DNA from: DATEJJ01 sp039649115
GTDB taxonomy: Bacteria; Actinomycetota; Actinomycetes; Mycobacteriales; Micromonosporaceae
Direction: 5' to 3'
Length of the DNA: 49,062 nt
Assembly: GCA_039649115.1 (NCBI GenBank)
Contig: JBBWZQ010000077.1
Span: forward strand, 1 to 49,062
Of this stretch, positions 17,828-25,881 are shown piece after piece (the stretch's first letter is position 1; the number at the start of each line of letters is the position of its first letter). Made by a program: the position numbers and the translations under genes. A model generated the notes under the pieces. It was not told the origin of the DNA, did not search any database, and saw only the letters and a list, made by a program, of their open reading frames with translations.

Positions 17828-18887
17828 CCGGCGCCTGGTCGTCGCGTGGGCCACCTTCGCCGGCATCAACGTCGTGCTGATGTACCTGCTCCCCGGCCAG
17901 GAGACCGTGCCGTTCCACTTCGTGTGGATCAGCCTCGCGCTGGTGTACGGCTTCACCTCCTGGCGCACCTCGTGGATGGTCGCCGCGCTGGTCCTCGTCA
18001 TCATCTCCACCGGCGTGATCCTGGCCCACCACGCGGCCACCGGTGAGATCCGCTGGGAGGAGACGACCGAGGAGCCGCTCATGTCGGCCATCTTCGCCGT
18101 CATGGTGTGGCACGTGAACCGCCGCCAGCTGCTGATCCGCGAGGTGCAGCGGGTGCACGAGCTGGACGGGCGGCGCAGCGAACGGCAGCAGCTGTTCGTC
18201 CGGCTCGCCTCGCACGAGCTGCGCACCCCGATCACCGTGGCGCGCGGCTACACCGAGCTGGTGCGGGCGGCGCACAGCGACGAGGAGACGCTCGAGGACA
18301 CCGAGGTCGTGCTGGACGAGCTGGACAAGGTGGCCGGCATCACCCAGCGGCTGGTGACCCTCATGCAGCTCGACGAGCCGCACCCGGTGCGCCGGGTGGA
18401 CATCGACAACGAACTGCTGCGGCTGGTGCGGCGCTGGGCACCCACCGCCGAGCGCGAGTGGTCGGTGCGGTCCGCGATCGGCGACGTGCTGATCAGCCCG
18501 GACCGGTTCGAGGCGGCGCTGGACTGCCTGGTGGAGAACGCCATCAAGTTCACCAAGCCGGGGCAGCGCATCGAGGTGATCGGGGCGCGCGGCGCGGGCT
18601 CCTGGATGGTCGAGGTGCGCGACCACGGCGTGGGCATCGCCACGGAGACCGCGCGCGGTCTGCTCGCCAACCCACCCGGCCAGGGTACCGGTACGGGCAC
18701 CGGGCTCGGACTGGCGATCGTCCGGGCGGTGGCCGAGTCGCTGGACGGCCGGATCACCATCAGCGGCGCGCCGGGCGAGGGTACGGCGGTGACCGTGGTC
18801 GTACCGCAGGCGCCACTGGATCCGGGTGAGCAGGCGCCGAGGGAAGCGGTGACGGCGCGGGCTACCGGCCCGGGCTCGCGGCGATGA
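17799..18887 (+). CDS. Membrane histidine kinase partner of the response regulator
   Basis: This 362-residue sensor kinase has a short N-terminal membrane part with about three to four hydrophobic helices (residues 10-30, 42-52, 60-77, 92-105). There is almost no extracytoplasmic loop, so sensing is probably within the membrane. The HisKA domain holds the phospho-acceptor His139 in LASHELRTPITVARG. The ATPase domain shows the N box (DCLVENAIKFT), G1 (VRDHGVGIA) and G2 (GTGLGLAIVRAVAESL). The ATG at 17799 lies inside the regulator gene with only a weak ribosome site, which fits translational coupling. The last 26 nt overlap the convergent NhaA-DsbA gene. Confidence 0.92.
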   Translation: MWATLSPSTNRRLVVAWATFAGINVVLMYLLPGQETVPFHFVWISLALVYGFTSWRTSWMVAALVLVIISTGVILAHHAATGEIRWEETTEEPLMSAIFAVMVWHVNRRQLLIREVQRVHELDGRRSERQQLFVRLASHELRTPITVARGYTELVRAAHSDEETLEDTEVVLDELDKVAGITQRLVTLMQLDEPHPVRRVDIDNELLRLVRRWAPTAEREWSVRSAIGDVLISPDRFEAALDCLVENAIKFTKPGQRIEVIGARGAGSWMVEVRDHGVGIATETARGLLANPPGQGTGTGTGLGLAIVRAVAESLDGRITISGAPGEGTAVTVVVPQAPLDPGEQAPREAVTARATGPGSRR

Positions 18888-20763
18888 AGGCGCGTGCCTT
18901 CGCCGCCCGTACCTCGGCGGAGAGCGTCTCGATGTCGTAGGCGCCCTGGTGCCGGCGCCCGTTGATGAAGAAGGTCGGGGTGCCGGAGACGCCGCTGACG
19001 TCGGCGCCCTCGACGTCCTCGGCGACCCGCGACGCGCCGGCGCGCTCGCGCAGGTGGTCCCGGAAGCGATCCGCGTCCAGCTCCAACTGCTGGGCGTAGC
19101 GGACCAGATCCGGCACCCGCAGCGCGCCCTGGTGGTCCAGCAGGATGTCGTGCATCTCCCAGAACCGTCCCTGCGCCGCGGCGGCCTCGGACGCCTCGGC
19201 CGCCAGTTGCGCGTGCGGGTGCACGTCGGTCAGCGGGAGGTGCCGCCACACATACCGCACGTCGCCGTGGCCGGCGAGCAGCTCGCGCACCACCGGCTCC
19301 GCCTGGCCGCAGTACGGGCACTCGAAGTCGCCGTACTCGACGACCGTCACCGGCGCCTGCGCGTCGCCGCGGACGTGGTCCCGCTGCGGGTCCACCGGCG
19401 ACGAGAGGTCCACCAGCACCTCGGCCGTGCCCAGCAACGCCCGGAAGCGCCGCACCGGCGACAGCCTCGCGGTGATCTGGAACACCACCCAGGTCATCAC
19501 CGAGGAGACCAGGGCCGCGCTGAGCACGCCGAGCTTGGCCTGCTCCAGCGCCACGCCGGTGAAGGCGAGGTTGGCGATCAGCAGCGACACGGTGAAGCCG
19601 ATGCCGGCGATCTGGCCCACGGCGGTGACCGCCGCCCAGCCCACCGGCGGGCGCAGCCGGCCGCGGGACAGCCGGGCGACCAGCCAGGTGGTACCCACGA
19701 TGCCCACCGGCTTGCCCAGCACGTAGCCCACCAGGATGCCCAGCGTGATCGGCGCGGTGAACGCGGCGGCGAGGAAGCTCCCGTTGATCGCGATGCCGGC
19801 GTTGGCCAGCGCGAACAGCGGGACGATGAGGTAGCTCGTCCACGGGTGGTACAGCTGGGCCAGCCGCTCGTTGGGCGAGATCGCGGACGACAGCCCCATG
19901 CTCGCGGTGCGGGCCAGTTCGGGCGTGGGCTGCTCGCGGAAGTTGCGGAACAGGTCGCTGGCGCGCTGCAGGTCGTCCCGGCCGGCCGGGTAGGCGTAGG
20001 TGAGCAGGCCCATGGCGAGCCCGACCACGATCGGGTCGATGCCGGACCGGTGCACCGCCAGCCAGGCGGCGACCCCGAGCAGCGCGTACACGAGGCCGGC
20101 GCGCAGCCGTACGGCACGCGCCACCAGCAGCAGCGCGAAGATGCCCAGCGCGACGATCAGCGCGGTCACCTCGACCCGATGGGTGTAGGCGACCGCGATG
20201 ATGGCGAGCGAGACGAAGTCGTCCACCACGCTGACGGTGAGGATGAAGGCCCGCAGCCGGTCGGGGAAGCGCGGCCCGACCAGGGTCAGCATGCCGAGGG
20301 CGAAGGCCGTGTCGGTCGCCATGGTCGTGCCCCAGCCGTGCATCGACGGCCGGCCCGCGTTCAGCGCGAGGTAGATCGCGATGGGTACCAGCATCCCGCC
20401 GACGCCGGCCAGCAGGGGCAGCGTCAGCCGCCGCCGCTCGCGCAGCTCGCCCATGTCGAATTCGCGCCGCGCCTCCAGGCCGACGACGAAGAAGAACAGC
20501 GCCATCAACCCGCTGTTGATCCACGCGCGGAGGTCCTGGGAGATGGACCACCCGCCCAGGCGTACGGACAGCTGGGTGGTCCACACCTCGTCATAGGAGG
20601 ACGAGTCGATGTTCACCCAGACCAGGGCGAGGACGGCGGCGCCGAGCAGGACGGCCGCGCTGCCCGTCTCGGTGCGCAGGAAGCGGCGCAGCGGCGTCTC
20701 GACGTTGTGTGCCCAGGCCGTCCGCCCCCGCCACGACCGCCCCGAGGTCCCCCCTTCGCTCAT
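18862..20763 (-). CDS. nhaA: NhaA Na+/H+ antiporter fused to a DsbA-like thioredoxin domain
   Basis: This 633-residue fusion has an NhaA domain at residues about 25-430 with many membrane helices. TDTAFALGML and VSVVDDFVSLAII carry the Asp residues used for cation binding and pH-driven exchange. A DsbA/Bdbd-type thioredoxin domain follows (about 455-620). It has the redox motif CPYC in VVEYGDFECPYCGQ and the cis-proline loop GVSGTPTFFINGRR. Antiporter alone is about 390-450 residues, so the extra domain is a real C-terminal extension. The same fusion is known in other actinobacteria and some proteobacteria. Which side the thioredoxin domain faces is not clear. ATG 20763 is the only sensible start, though its ribosome site is weak. 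It lies 79 bp after the secreted protease gene. Confidence 0.92.
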   Translation of the reverse strand: MSEGGTSGRSWRGRTAWAHNVETPLRRFLRTETGSAAVLLGAAVLALVWVNIDSSSYDEVWTTQLSVRLGGWSISQDLRAWINSGLMALFFFVVGLEARREFDMGELRERRRLTLPLLAGVGGMLVPIAIYLALNAGRPSMHGWGTTMATDTAFALGMLTLVGPRFPDRLRAFILTVSVVDDFVSLAIIAVAYTHRVEVTALIVALGIFALLLVARAVRLRAGLVYALLGVAAWLAVHRSGIDPIVVGLAMGLLTYAYPAGRDDLQRASDLFRNFREQPTPELARTASMGLSSAISPNERLAQLYHPWTSYLIVPLFALANAGIAINGSFLAAAFTAPITLGILVGYVLGKPVGIVGTTWLVARLSRGRLRPPVGWAAVTAVGQIAGIGFTVSLLIANLAFTGVALEQAKLGVLSAALVSSVMTWVVFQITARLSPVRRFRALLGTAEVLVDLSSPVDPQRDHVRGDAQAPVTVVEYGDFECPYCGQAEPVVRELLAGHGDVRYVWRHLPLTDVHPHAQLAAEASEAAAAQGRFWEMHDILLDHQGALRVPDLVRYAQQLELDADRFRDHLRERAGASRVAEDVEGADVSGVSGTPTFFINGRRHQGAYDIETLSAEVRAAKARAFIAASPGR

Positions 20764-20842
20764 TCCATGATTGTCGCAGACGGCCGGGGCCCGGCGCGCC
20801 TGTCCCTTGTGGACAGACGCGCCAGGCTGACCTCCGGTGTGG

Positions 20843-23800
20843 TCAGTGCGCGGTCAACCCGTAGGCGTGGATGATCGTCTGGTCCACCCGGCCGCCCGCC
20901 GAATCGGTCGCCGAGGCACGCAACGACACGAACCCGCTGGCCGGCTGCCGGACCACCGCGACCCAGCCGCCCTGCGTCCGGTGTACCGGCGCCGCCTGCC
21001 ACGTGGCCCCGTCGTCGTAGGACACCTGGACCCCGAGCAGCCGCACCCGCGCCGCCGGCGTGCCCGGCTGCTCCTGCACCGAGACCGGAATCTCGAACCG
21101 GCCCGCCGGAGCGAGGTTGTCGGCGGACAGCCGCGGGGTGAACCGGACGGCGAGCGCCCGTTGCGGGACGAAAGCGTCATCCGGTGCGTGCTGGGACCGG
21201 AACGTCCACCCGGCGCTGACCGAACTGGACAGCCCGCTGAACCCGGTGCGGGTGCCGGTCACCTCGACGCGGTAGGTGGCCGGACCGGCCGGCACGGCGA
21301 ACGCCCCGGACGGATCCGTGCCCTCGCCGATCAGGACACCGTTGCGGAACACCTTGATGCTCGCCTTGTCGGTCACCGAGAACCCGGCGTGCCCCGCCCC
21401 GTCACTGAACAGCGGCGGGTCCACCAGCAGCGTGTCACCGATGCGCGTGATGAAGTCGCTGGAGAACCCGGGAGTGGGCAACGCCGGTCCGAACGGTGCC
21501 CGGTTCCACTGGTCCCGGTAGTGCCGCCCGGCCCGGTAGCTGGCCGCGCTGCGCAGGTAGCCCCGGAAGTCGAGGAAGCCGTCCGGCGTGGGCGTGCCGT
21601 AGTTCAGCTCGGCGAGCCACCGCTCGACGTTGCCGCCGACGTACCTGGTGAACGTGCCGGGCAGGGGCACCTGCAGCAGCACGGCCCAGCCTCCGACGTC
21701 GCTGAGTCCGAACGTGTCCACCAGCGCCACGTCACCCGGCTCCACGCTGCCCTGGTCCGCCCGCACCACGGCGAGGTCGCGGTCGCGGTAGTTCTTCACG
21801 AAGCCGGTCGGCAGGCCACCGGGCACCGTCTCGTCGAGTGCGTACTCGTACGGCGTGTCGGTGAAGCTCCCGTCCTGGTTCGGCCGTGCCCACTGGCTGC
21901 CGATGTCGCCGACGAGCGTCTGGCCGGCCGGCACCGGCGGACCCTGCTGCCCGGTGTACAGGCCGTCGAAGGTATCGGACAGCAGGCCGGCCCCGGTACC
22001 GCCGGCCGGCGCGGTGTGCAGGTACTGGACCGCGACCAGGGCCGGTCGCGCCGCGCTGTCCGGCACGGTCTCCCGTACCGCCTTGGCGGTGCGGCCGTCC
22101 ATCTCGACGGTCAGGTCCCGGGTCAGGTTCACCACCGGCTGGACCAGCAGGATCTGGTCCACCTGCAGTGGATCGGGGTGGACCACCGGGAAGAGGAACG
22201 CGGCCAGGTCGTAGCTGCCCTTGGGCAGCCGCGCCCTGACCGTCCCGGACGGGTCGCTGAGGAAGTAGAACGACGAGTTGTCGATGCCCGTCAGGACGGA
22301 CAGGAAGTCGCCGGTCAGCGCACCCGCGCGGTCCCGGAAGTCGACGGTCAGGTCGTAGCTCTCGACCTCCTTGTTGACGCCCAGCGCCGTGCTGACCTGC
22401 ACCTGGCCGGCCGTCGCGAGCAGTTCGCCGGAGTACAGCCCGTCCGCGCCACCCACCCGGGTGTCGGTGGTGACGTCCACCGACGCGGTCCCGCCCGCGG
22501 GCACCGTGACCTGGCTGGCGCCGAGGGTGAACAGCCCGGCCGGCGGCGCGGTGGCCGGATCCGGGCCGAGCGCCTTGACCGCCAGGTTCAGGGTCACGGC
22601 CGAGGTGCCGTCATTGTGGTACGTGACGGCCTTCGTGATCGGCTTGTCGTCGTTGTGCGGCCAGATCTGCCGGCCGAAGGAGACGCTCACCGGGTCGCTG
22701 GTGACCGACTGCCCGATCGCCCGGGCCACGTCGACCCGGCCCGCACCCTGCTGGAACCCGCTGATCTGCGGGTTGGGCCTGGCGGACGCGGTCAGCGTGG
22801 ACTTGTAGCGCCCAGCCGACCAGTCCGGGTGCTCCTGCGCCAGGATCGCCACCGAGCCGGTCACGTGTGGCGTCGCCATCGACGTGCCGGACAGGGTCAC
22901 GTACGAGTCGCCCACCGGGTCGCCCAGTTGGGTGCCGGCGGCCCGGGCCGCCACGATGTCCACGCCCGGCGCGGTGATGTCGGGCTTGACGGCGTCGTCG
23001 CCGACCCGCGGGCCGCGGCTGGAGAAGAACGCCAGCGCGTCGGACTTGTCCACGGCGCCAACCGTGAGCGCCGCGTCGGCGCTGCCCGGTGAGGCGACCG
23101 TGCTGTCGCTCGGGCCGTCGTTGCCCGCCGCGATGACGAACAGCGTGCCGTACCGGGCGGTCAGCGAGTTCACCGCCGCCTCCAGCGGGTCGATGTCCGG
23201 GGTGTCGCCGCCGCCGAGGCTGAGGTTGGCCACCTTGGCGTGCTTGTCGGCGGCGGCCCACTGCATGCCGGCGAGGATCGCCGACTCGCTGCAGCCGAAG
23301 TCTTGGCACACCTTGCCGGCCAGCAGCGTGGCGTCGGGCGCGACACCCTTGTACTTCCCGGCAGAGGCGGCTCCGGTGCCCGCGATGATGGACGCCACGT
23401 GGGTGCCGTGGCCGACGGTGTCCGTCGCGTCCGGGGCCTCGGTGAAGTTGCGCTCCTCAACCACCTTGCCGGCGAGGTCCGGGTGGGTGGCGTCGACGCC
23501 GGTGTCGAGCACCGCGACGCTGACGCCCTTGCCGGTGTACCCGGCTGCCCAGGCGGTGGGCGCGCCGATCTGCGGCACGCTCTGGTCCAGCGACAGCGAG
23601 CGCTTGCCGTCCAGCCAGATCCGCGCGATGCCGGCCGTGGTGGTCAGCGCGGACCAGACGGCCGGCGCCTTGTCCTTGGCGGCCAGGAGCGCGGCCCCGC
23701 CCACGTCGGGCAGGTCGCGGGTCACCCGCGCGCCGGCCGCGGCCATCGCGGCATTCGAGTGGGCGGTGCCCTGCCGGTACGAGACGATCAGCGGCAGCGT

Positions 23801-24199
23801 GGCCCGCCGCGCGTCGTCGTAGCCGAAGCGGACCAGCGCGCTCACGTCGAACAGCCGCCGGTCCAGCTTCCCCTCGCGGAGCAGCCGCTGCGCATCCGGT
23901 GGCACCACGTACAGGTCGCCGCCGGCCCGGAACGTCAGGAAGCGCAGGTGCTCGCGACCCTTCGCCGGCCGGACCGCGCCCGAGGTGGCCTTGGCGGAGG
24001 AGACCGTGACCCGGTCCCCGGTCGGCAGCGTCACGGTGTGCGGGCTCGATCCGCCCGCGTCGGACACTGGGACGACGTTCGGGGCGGCGACCACGTTCGG
24101 GGCGGCGGCCAGGTTCGGGGCGGCCCAGCCGCCCTGTGCCATGCCGAGCAGCATGGTCACGCCGACCAGTCCGGCGAACAATTTCCTTCGATGTTGCAA
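20843..24199 (-). CDS. Secreted subtilisin-like serine protease (S8 family)
   Basis: This protein is about 1118 residues. The catalytic triad is visible: Asp232 in VAVLDTGVDATHPD, His264 in GHGTHVAS and Ser440 in GTSMATPHVTGS. The oxyanion Asn is in VIAAGNDGPSDS. An N-terminal signal peptide (ending near GGWAAPN) and a propeptide of about 150 residues precede the enzyme. About 600 residues of beta-rich domains follow it, as in large actinobacterial S8 proteases. TTG 24199 is chosen because GGGAGG lies 7-8 nt upstream and it gives a clean signal peptide. The frame opens upstream at 24340, but those 47 residues lack export features. Just after the signal there is a short repeat APNLAAAPNVVAAPNVV. 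It likely digests external protein. It may be co-transcribed with the aldose epimerase upstream, but a 168-bp gap separates them. Confidence 0.9.
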   Translation of the reverse strand: MQHRRKLFAGLVGVTMLLGMAQGGWAAPNLAAAPNVVAAPNVVPVSDAGGSSPHTVTLPTGDRVTVSSAKATSGAVRPAKGREHLRFLTFRAGGDLYVVPPDAQRLLREGKLDRRLFDVSALVRFGYDDARRATLPLIVSYRQGTAHSNAAMAAAGARVTRDLPDVGGAALLAAKDKAPAVWSALTTTAGIARIWLDGKRSLSLDQSVPQIGAPTAWAAGYTGKGVSVAVLDTGVDATHPDLAGKVVEERNFTEAPDATDTVGHGTHVASIIAGTGAASAGKYKGVAPDATLLAGKVCQDFGCSESAILAGMQWAAADKHAKVANLSLGGGDTPDIDPLEAAVNSLTARYGTLFVIAAGNDGPSDSTVASPGSADAALTVGAVDKSDALAFFSSRGPRVGDDAVKPDITAPGVDIVAARAAGTQLGDPVGDSYVTLSGTSMATPHVTGSVAILAQEHPDWSAGRYKSTLTASARPNPQISGFQQGAGRVDVARAIGQSVTSDPVSVSFGRQIWPHNDDKPITKAVTYHNDGTSAVTLNLAVKALGPDPATAPPAGLFTLGASQVTVPAGGTASVDVTTDTRVGGADGLYSGELLATAGQVQVSTALGVNKEVESYDLTVDFRDRAGALTGDFLSVLTGIDNSSFYFLSDPSGTVRARLPKGSYDLAAFLFPVVHPDPLQVDQILLVQPVVNLTRDLTVEMDGRTAKAVRETVPDSAARPALVAVQYLHTAPAGGTGAGLLSDTFDGLYTGQQGPPVPAGQTLVGDIGSQWARPNQDGSFTDTPYEYALDETVPGGLPTGFVKNYRDRDLAVVRADQGSVEPGDVALVDTFGLSDVGGWAVLLQVPLPGTFTRYVGGNVERWLAELNYGTPTPDGFLDFRGYLRSAASYRAGRHYRDQWNRAPFGPALPTPGFSSDFITRIGDTLLVDPPLFSDGAGHAGFSVTDKASIKVFRNGVLIGEGTDPSGAFAVPAGPATYRVEVTGTRTGFSGLSSSVSAGWTFRSQHAPDDAFVPQRALAVRFTPRLSADNLAPAGRFEIPVSVQEQPGTPAARVRLLGVQVSYDDGATWQAAPVHRTQGGWVAVVRQPASGFVSLRASATDSAGGRVDQTIIHAYGLTAH

Positions 24200-24367
24200 C
24201 GCGCACCTCCCGTTGTGGCGTCTCTGAGTGTGGAGAAGCCGTTCTGCGCATTGATCGGCAGCATTGCACAACCGGGCACCGAAACGTAGACCTGGCAGGA
24301 GGCACGGCACGATTTGACGCAAGCGCGCCAAGCGCTTCACACGTACCGCTTCACACGTACCTTGCGG
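24200..24367. promoter_or_regulatory. Gap with 8-bp palindrome and 14-bp tandem repeat upstream of the protease gene
   Basis: The palindrome AAGCGCTT sits at 24330-24337. It is followed by two exact copies of GCTTCACACGTACC at 24334-24347 and 24348-24361, the first overlapping the palindrome. CG-centred palindromes are typical of LacI-type operators, but no such regulator is present in the window. The protease promoter probably lies here. Confidence 0.35.
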
Positions 24368-25411
24368 TCATTCGCCGGTGCCGAACCGGTACACGGTGGT
24401 GGTCCGGTGGATCTCGCCCGGACGCAGCACAGTGGACGGAAACTCCGGATGGTTCGGTGAGTCGGGGAAGTGCTGCGTCTCCAGGGCGAACGCGTCGCCC
24501 TGCCGGTACGCGTGGCCCGACGTGCCGACCAGCGCGCCGGTCAGGAAGTTGCCGGTGTAGAACTGGATCGCGGGCTGGTCGGTGTGCACGGTCAACACGC
24601 GTCCGGTGACGGGCTCCACGACCCGGGCCGCCTCGGTGGTGCTCCGCAGGAGGAAGTTCTGGTCGTACCCCGTGCCGTGCAACAACTGCGGGAAGTTGTC
24701 CCGGATGCGCGCACCGATCGGCGTGGGCGTGGTGAAGTCCAGCGGGGTGCCGTCGACCGGCGCGATCTCGCCCGTCGGAATCAACGTCTCGTCCACCGGC
24801 GTGTACCGGTCGGCGTCCAGATACACCACGTGGTCGTAGACGCTGCCGGTGCCTTCGCCGGCGAGGTTGAAGTATGTGTGGTTGGTGAGATTGACCACCG
24901 TGGGCGCGTCGGTCGTGGCCTGGTAGTCGATCCGCAGCGCGTCGCCGGCGGTGAGCGTGTACGTCACGGCGATCCGCAGCGTGCCCGGGTACCCCTGGTC
25001 GCCGGCCGGGCTCACGTGCCGCAGCGCCAGCGCCGGCTCGCCGTCCTCGCGCACCGGGGTCGCCTGCCACACGTGCTTGTCCAGCCCGACCGTACCGCCG
25101 TGCAGGCTGTTGGGTCCGTCGTTGACCGGCACCTGGTACCGGACCCCGTCGAGCGTGAAGGTACCACCGGCGATCCGGTTGGCGTACCGGCCGGTGATGG
25201 TGCCGAAGTACGGGCTGCGCGCCCGGTAGTCGGCGAGGTTGTCGAAGCCCAGCGCCACGTTGGCCCGGTTGCCGTCCCGGTCGGGTACCTCGATCGACTG
25301 GACGATGCCGCCGTAGGTGAGGACGCGCACCACCGTGCCGCGCTCGTTCGCCAGCGTGTACCGCTCGACCTCGCCCTCGGGCGTGCTGCCCCACGGCTCC
25401 TTGGTGATCAT
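24368..25411 (-). CDS. galM: Aldose 1-epimerase (mutarotase)
   Basis: This 347-residue cytoplasmic enzyme interconverts alpha and beta anomers of sugars such as galactose and glucose. Seen: TITGRYANRIAGG, the NDGPNSLHGG His motif, NLTNHTYFNLAGEG with the second catalytic His, and a C-terminal LETQHFPDSPNHPEFPST with the catalytic Glu. Length matches the family (about 345). ATG 25411 has GGGAG 4 nt upstream. An ATG at 25459 would add 16 residues without a ribosome site and falls at the expected transcription start. No other galactose-pathway gene is beside it. An operator-like palindrome lies about 62 bp upstream of the start. Confidence 0.93.
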   Translation of the reverse strand: MITKEPWGSTPEGEVERYTLANERGTVVRVLTYGGIVQSIEVPDRDGNRANVALGFDNLADYRARSPYFGTITGRYANRIAGGTFTLDGVRYQVPVNDGPNSLHGGTVGLDKHVWQATPVREDGEPALALRHVSPAGDQGYPGTLRIAVTYTLTAGDALRIDYQATTDAPTVVNLTNHTYFNLAGEGTGSVYDHVVYLDADRYTPVDETLIPTGEIAPVDGTPLDFTTPTPIGARIRDNFPQLLHGTGYDQNFLLRSTTEAARVVEPVTGRVLTVHTDQPAIQFYTGNFLTGALVGTSGHAYRQGDAFALETQHFPDSPNHPEFPSTVLRPGEIHRTTTVYRFGTGE

Positions 25412-25881
25412 CACGCTCCCGTGCGGCGCCGGCCGGCGGCCTGTGTGGATATTGCCCATCGACGCTAGACGATTGAATCGAATCAAGTCAACGCGGCGAA
25501 CTCTCCAGAAGAACCATGGTATGTCACTTTCATTCTTGTATCGCCGCCTTCGGACGATGTATCGGGCGGCACGGCGAGCCGAAACGGTCAACCTTCCGTC
25601 GGGTTTTGGACGGAGCCGGGATCCGAGATCAGCTCGCGCACACAATGCGGCTGCGGTCTCAGCACGGGCGGGAGAAAGATCATGGTCGGCGAACCGGGGG
25701 CGGCGCAGCCCTTCCATCAACTAGTCTCAATGGGACGGGGCGGCCAACGCCGGACGAACGCACGAAGTGCGACTACTCTTCGCGTTTTCGACCATGGCAA
25801 GCCGACCGATATGTACCTTGAGGACGGGCGGACAGTGCGGCGGGCCGCGTTCGTCGCCGGCAGGGCAAGGAGCGTGCGGCC
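25412..25881. other. Intergenic region between galM and RND pump genes
   Basis: These 470 bp separate divergent genes and are clearly less GC-rich than their neighbours. The left end holds the galM promoter elements. The right end holds AAGGAG (25867-25872) for the pump gene. A small inverted repeat TCCGTC / GACGGA occurs at 25595-25614. Open frames at 25317-25724 and 25516-25821 have no recognisable product, and I treat them as non-coding. Confidence 0.5.
25473..25486. promoter_or_regulatory. Near-perfect palindrome at the galM promoter
   Basis: TTGAATCGAATCAA pairs at 6 of 7 positions per arm. It overlaps the space just after a possible -35 box (TTGACT, minus strand, 25491-25486), so a bound repressor would block polymerase. 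CG-centred sites of this kind fit LacI/GntR-type repressors. The cognate regulator is not identified. Confidence 0.35.

Noticed and set aside
20843..24340. Protease start at the far upstream ATG 24340
   Set aside because: It would bury the signal peptide behind 47 residues; TTG 24199 has a good ribosome site.
25317..25821. Two small plus-strand frames between galM and the RND pump
   Set aside because: No ribosome site, no domain, and one overlaps galM; treated as non-coding.
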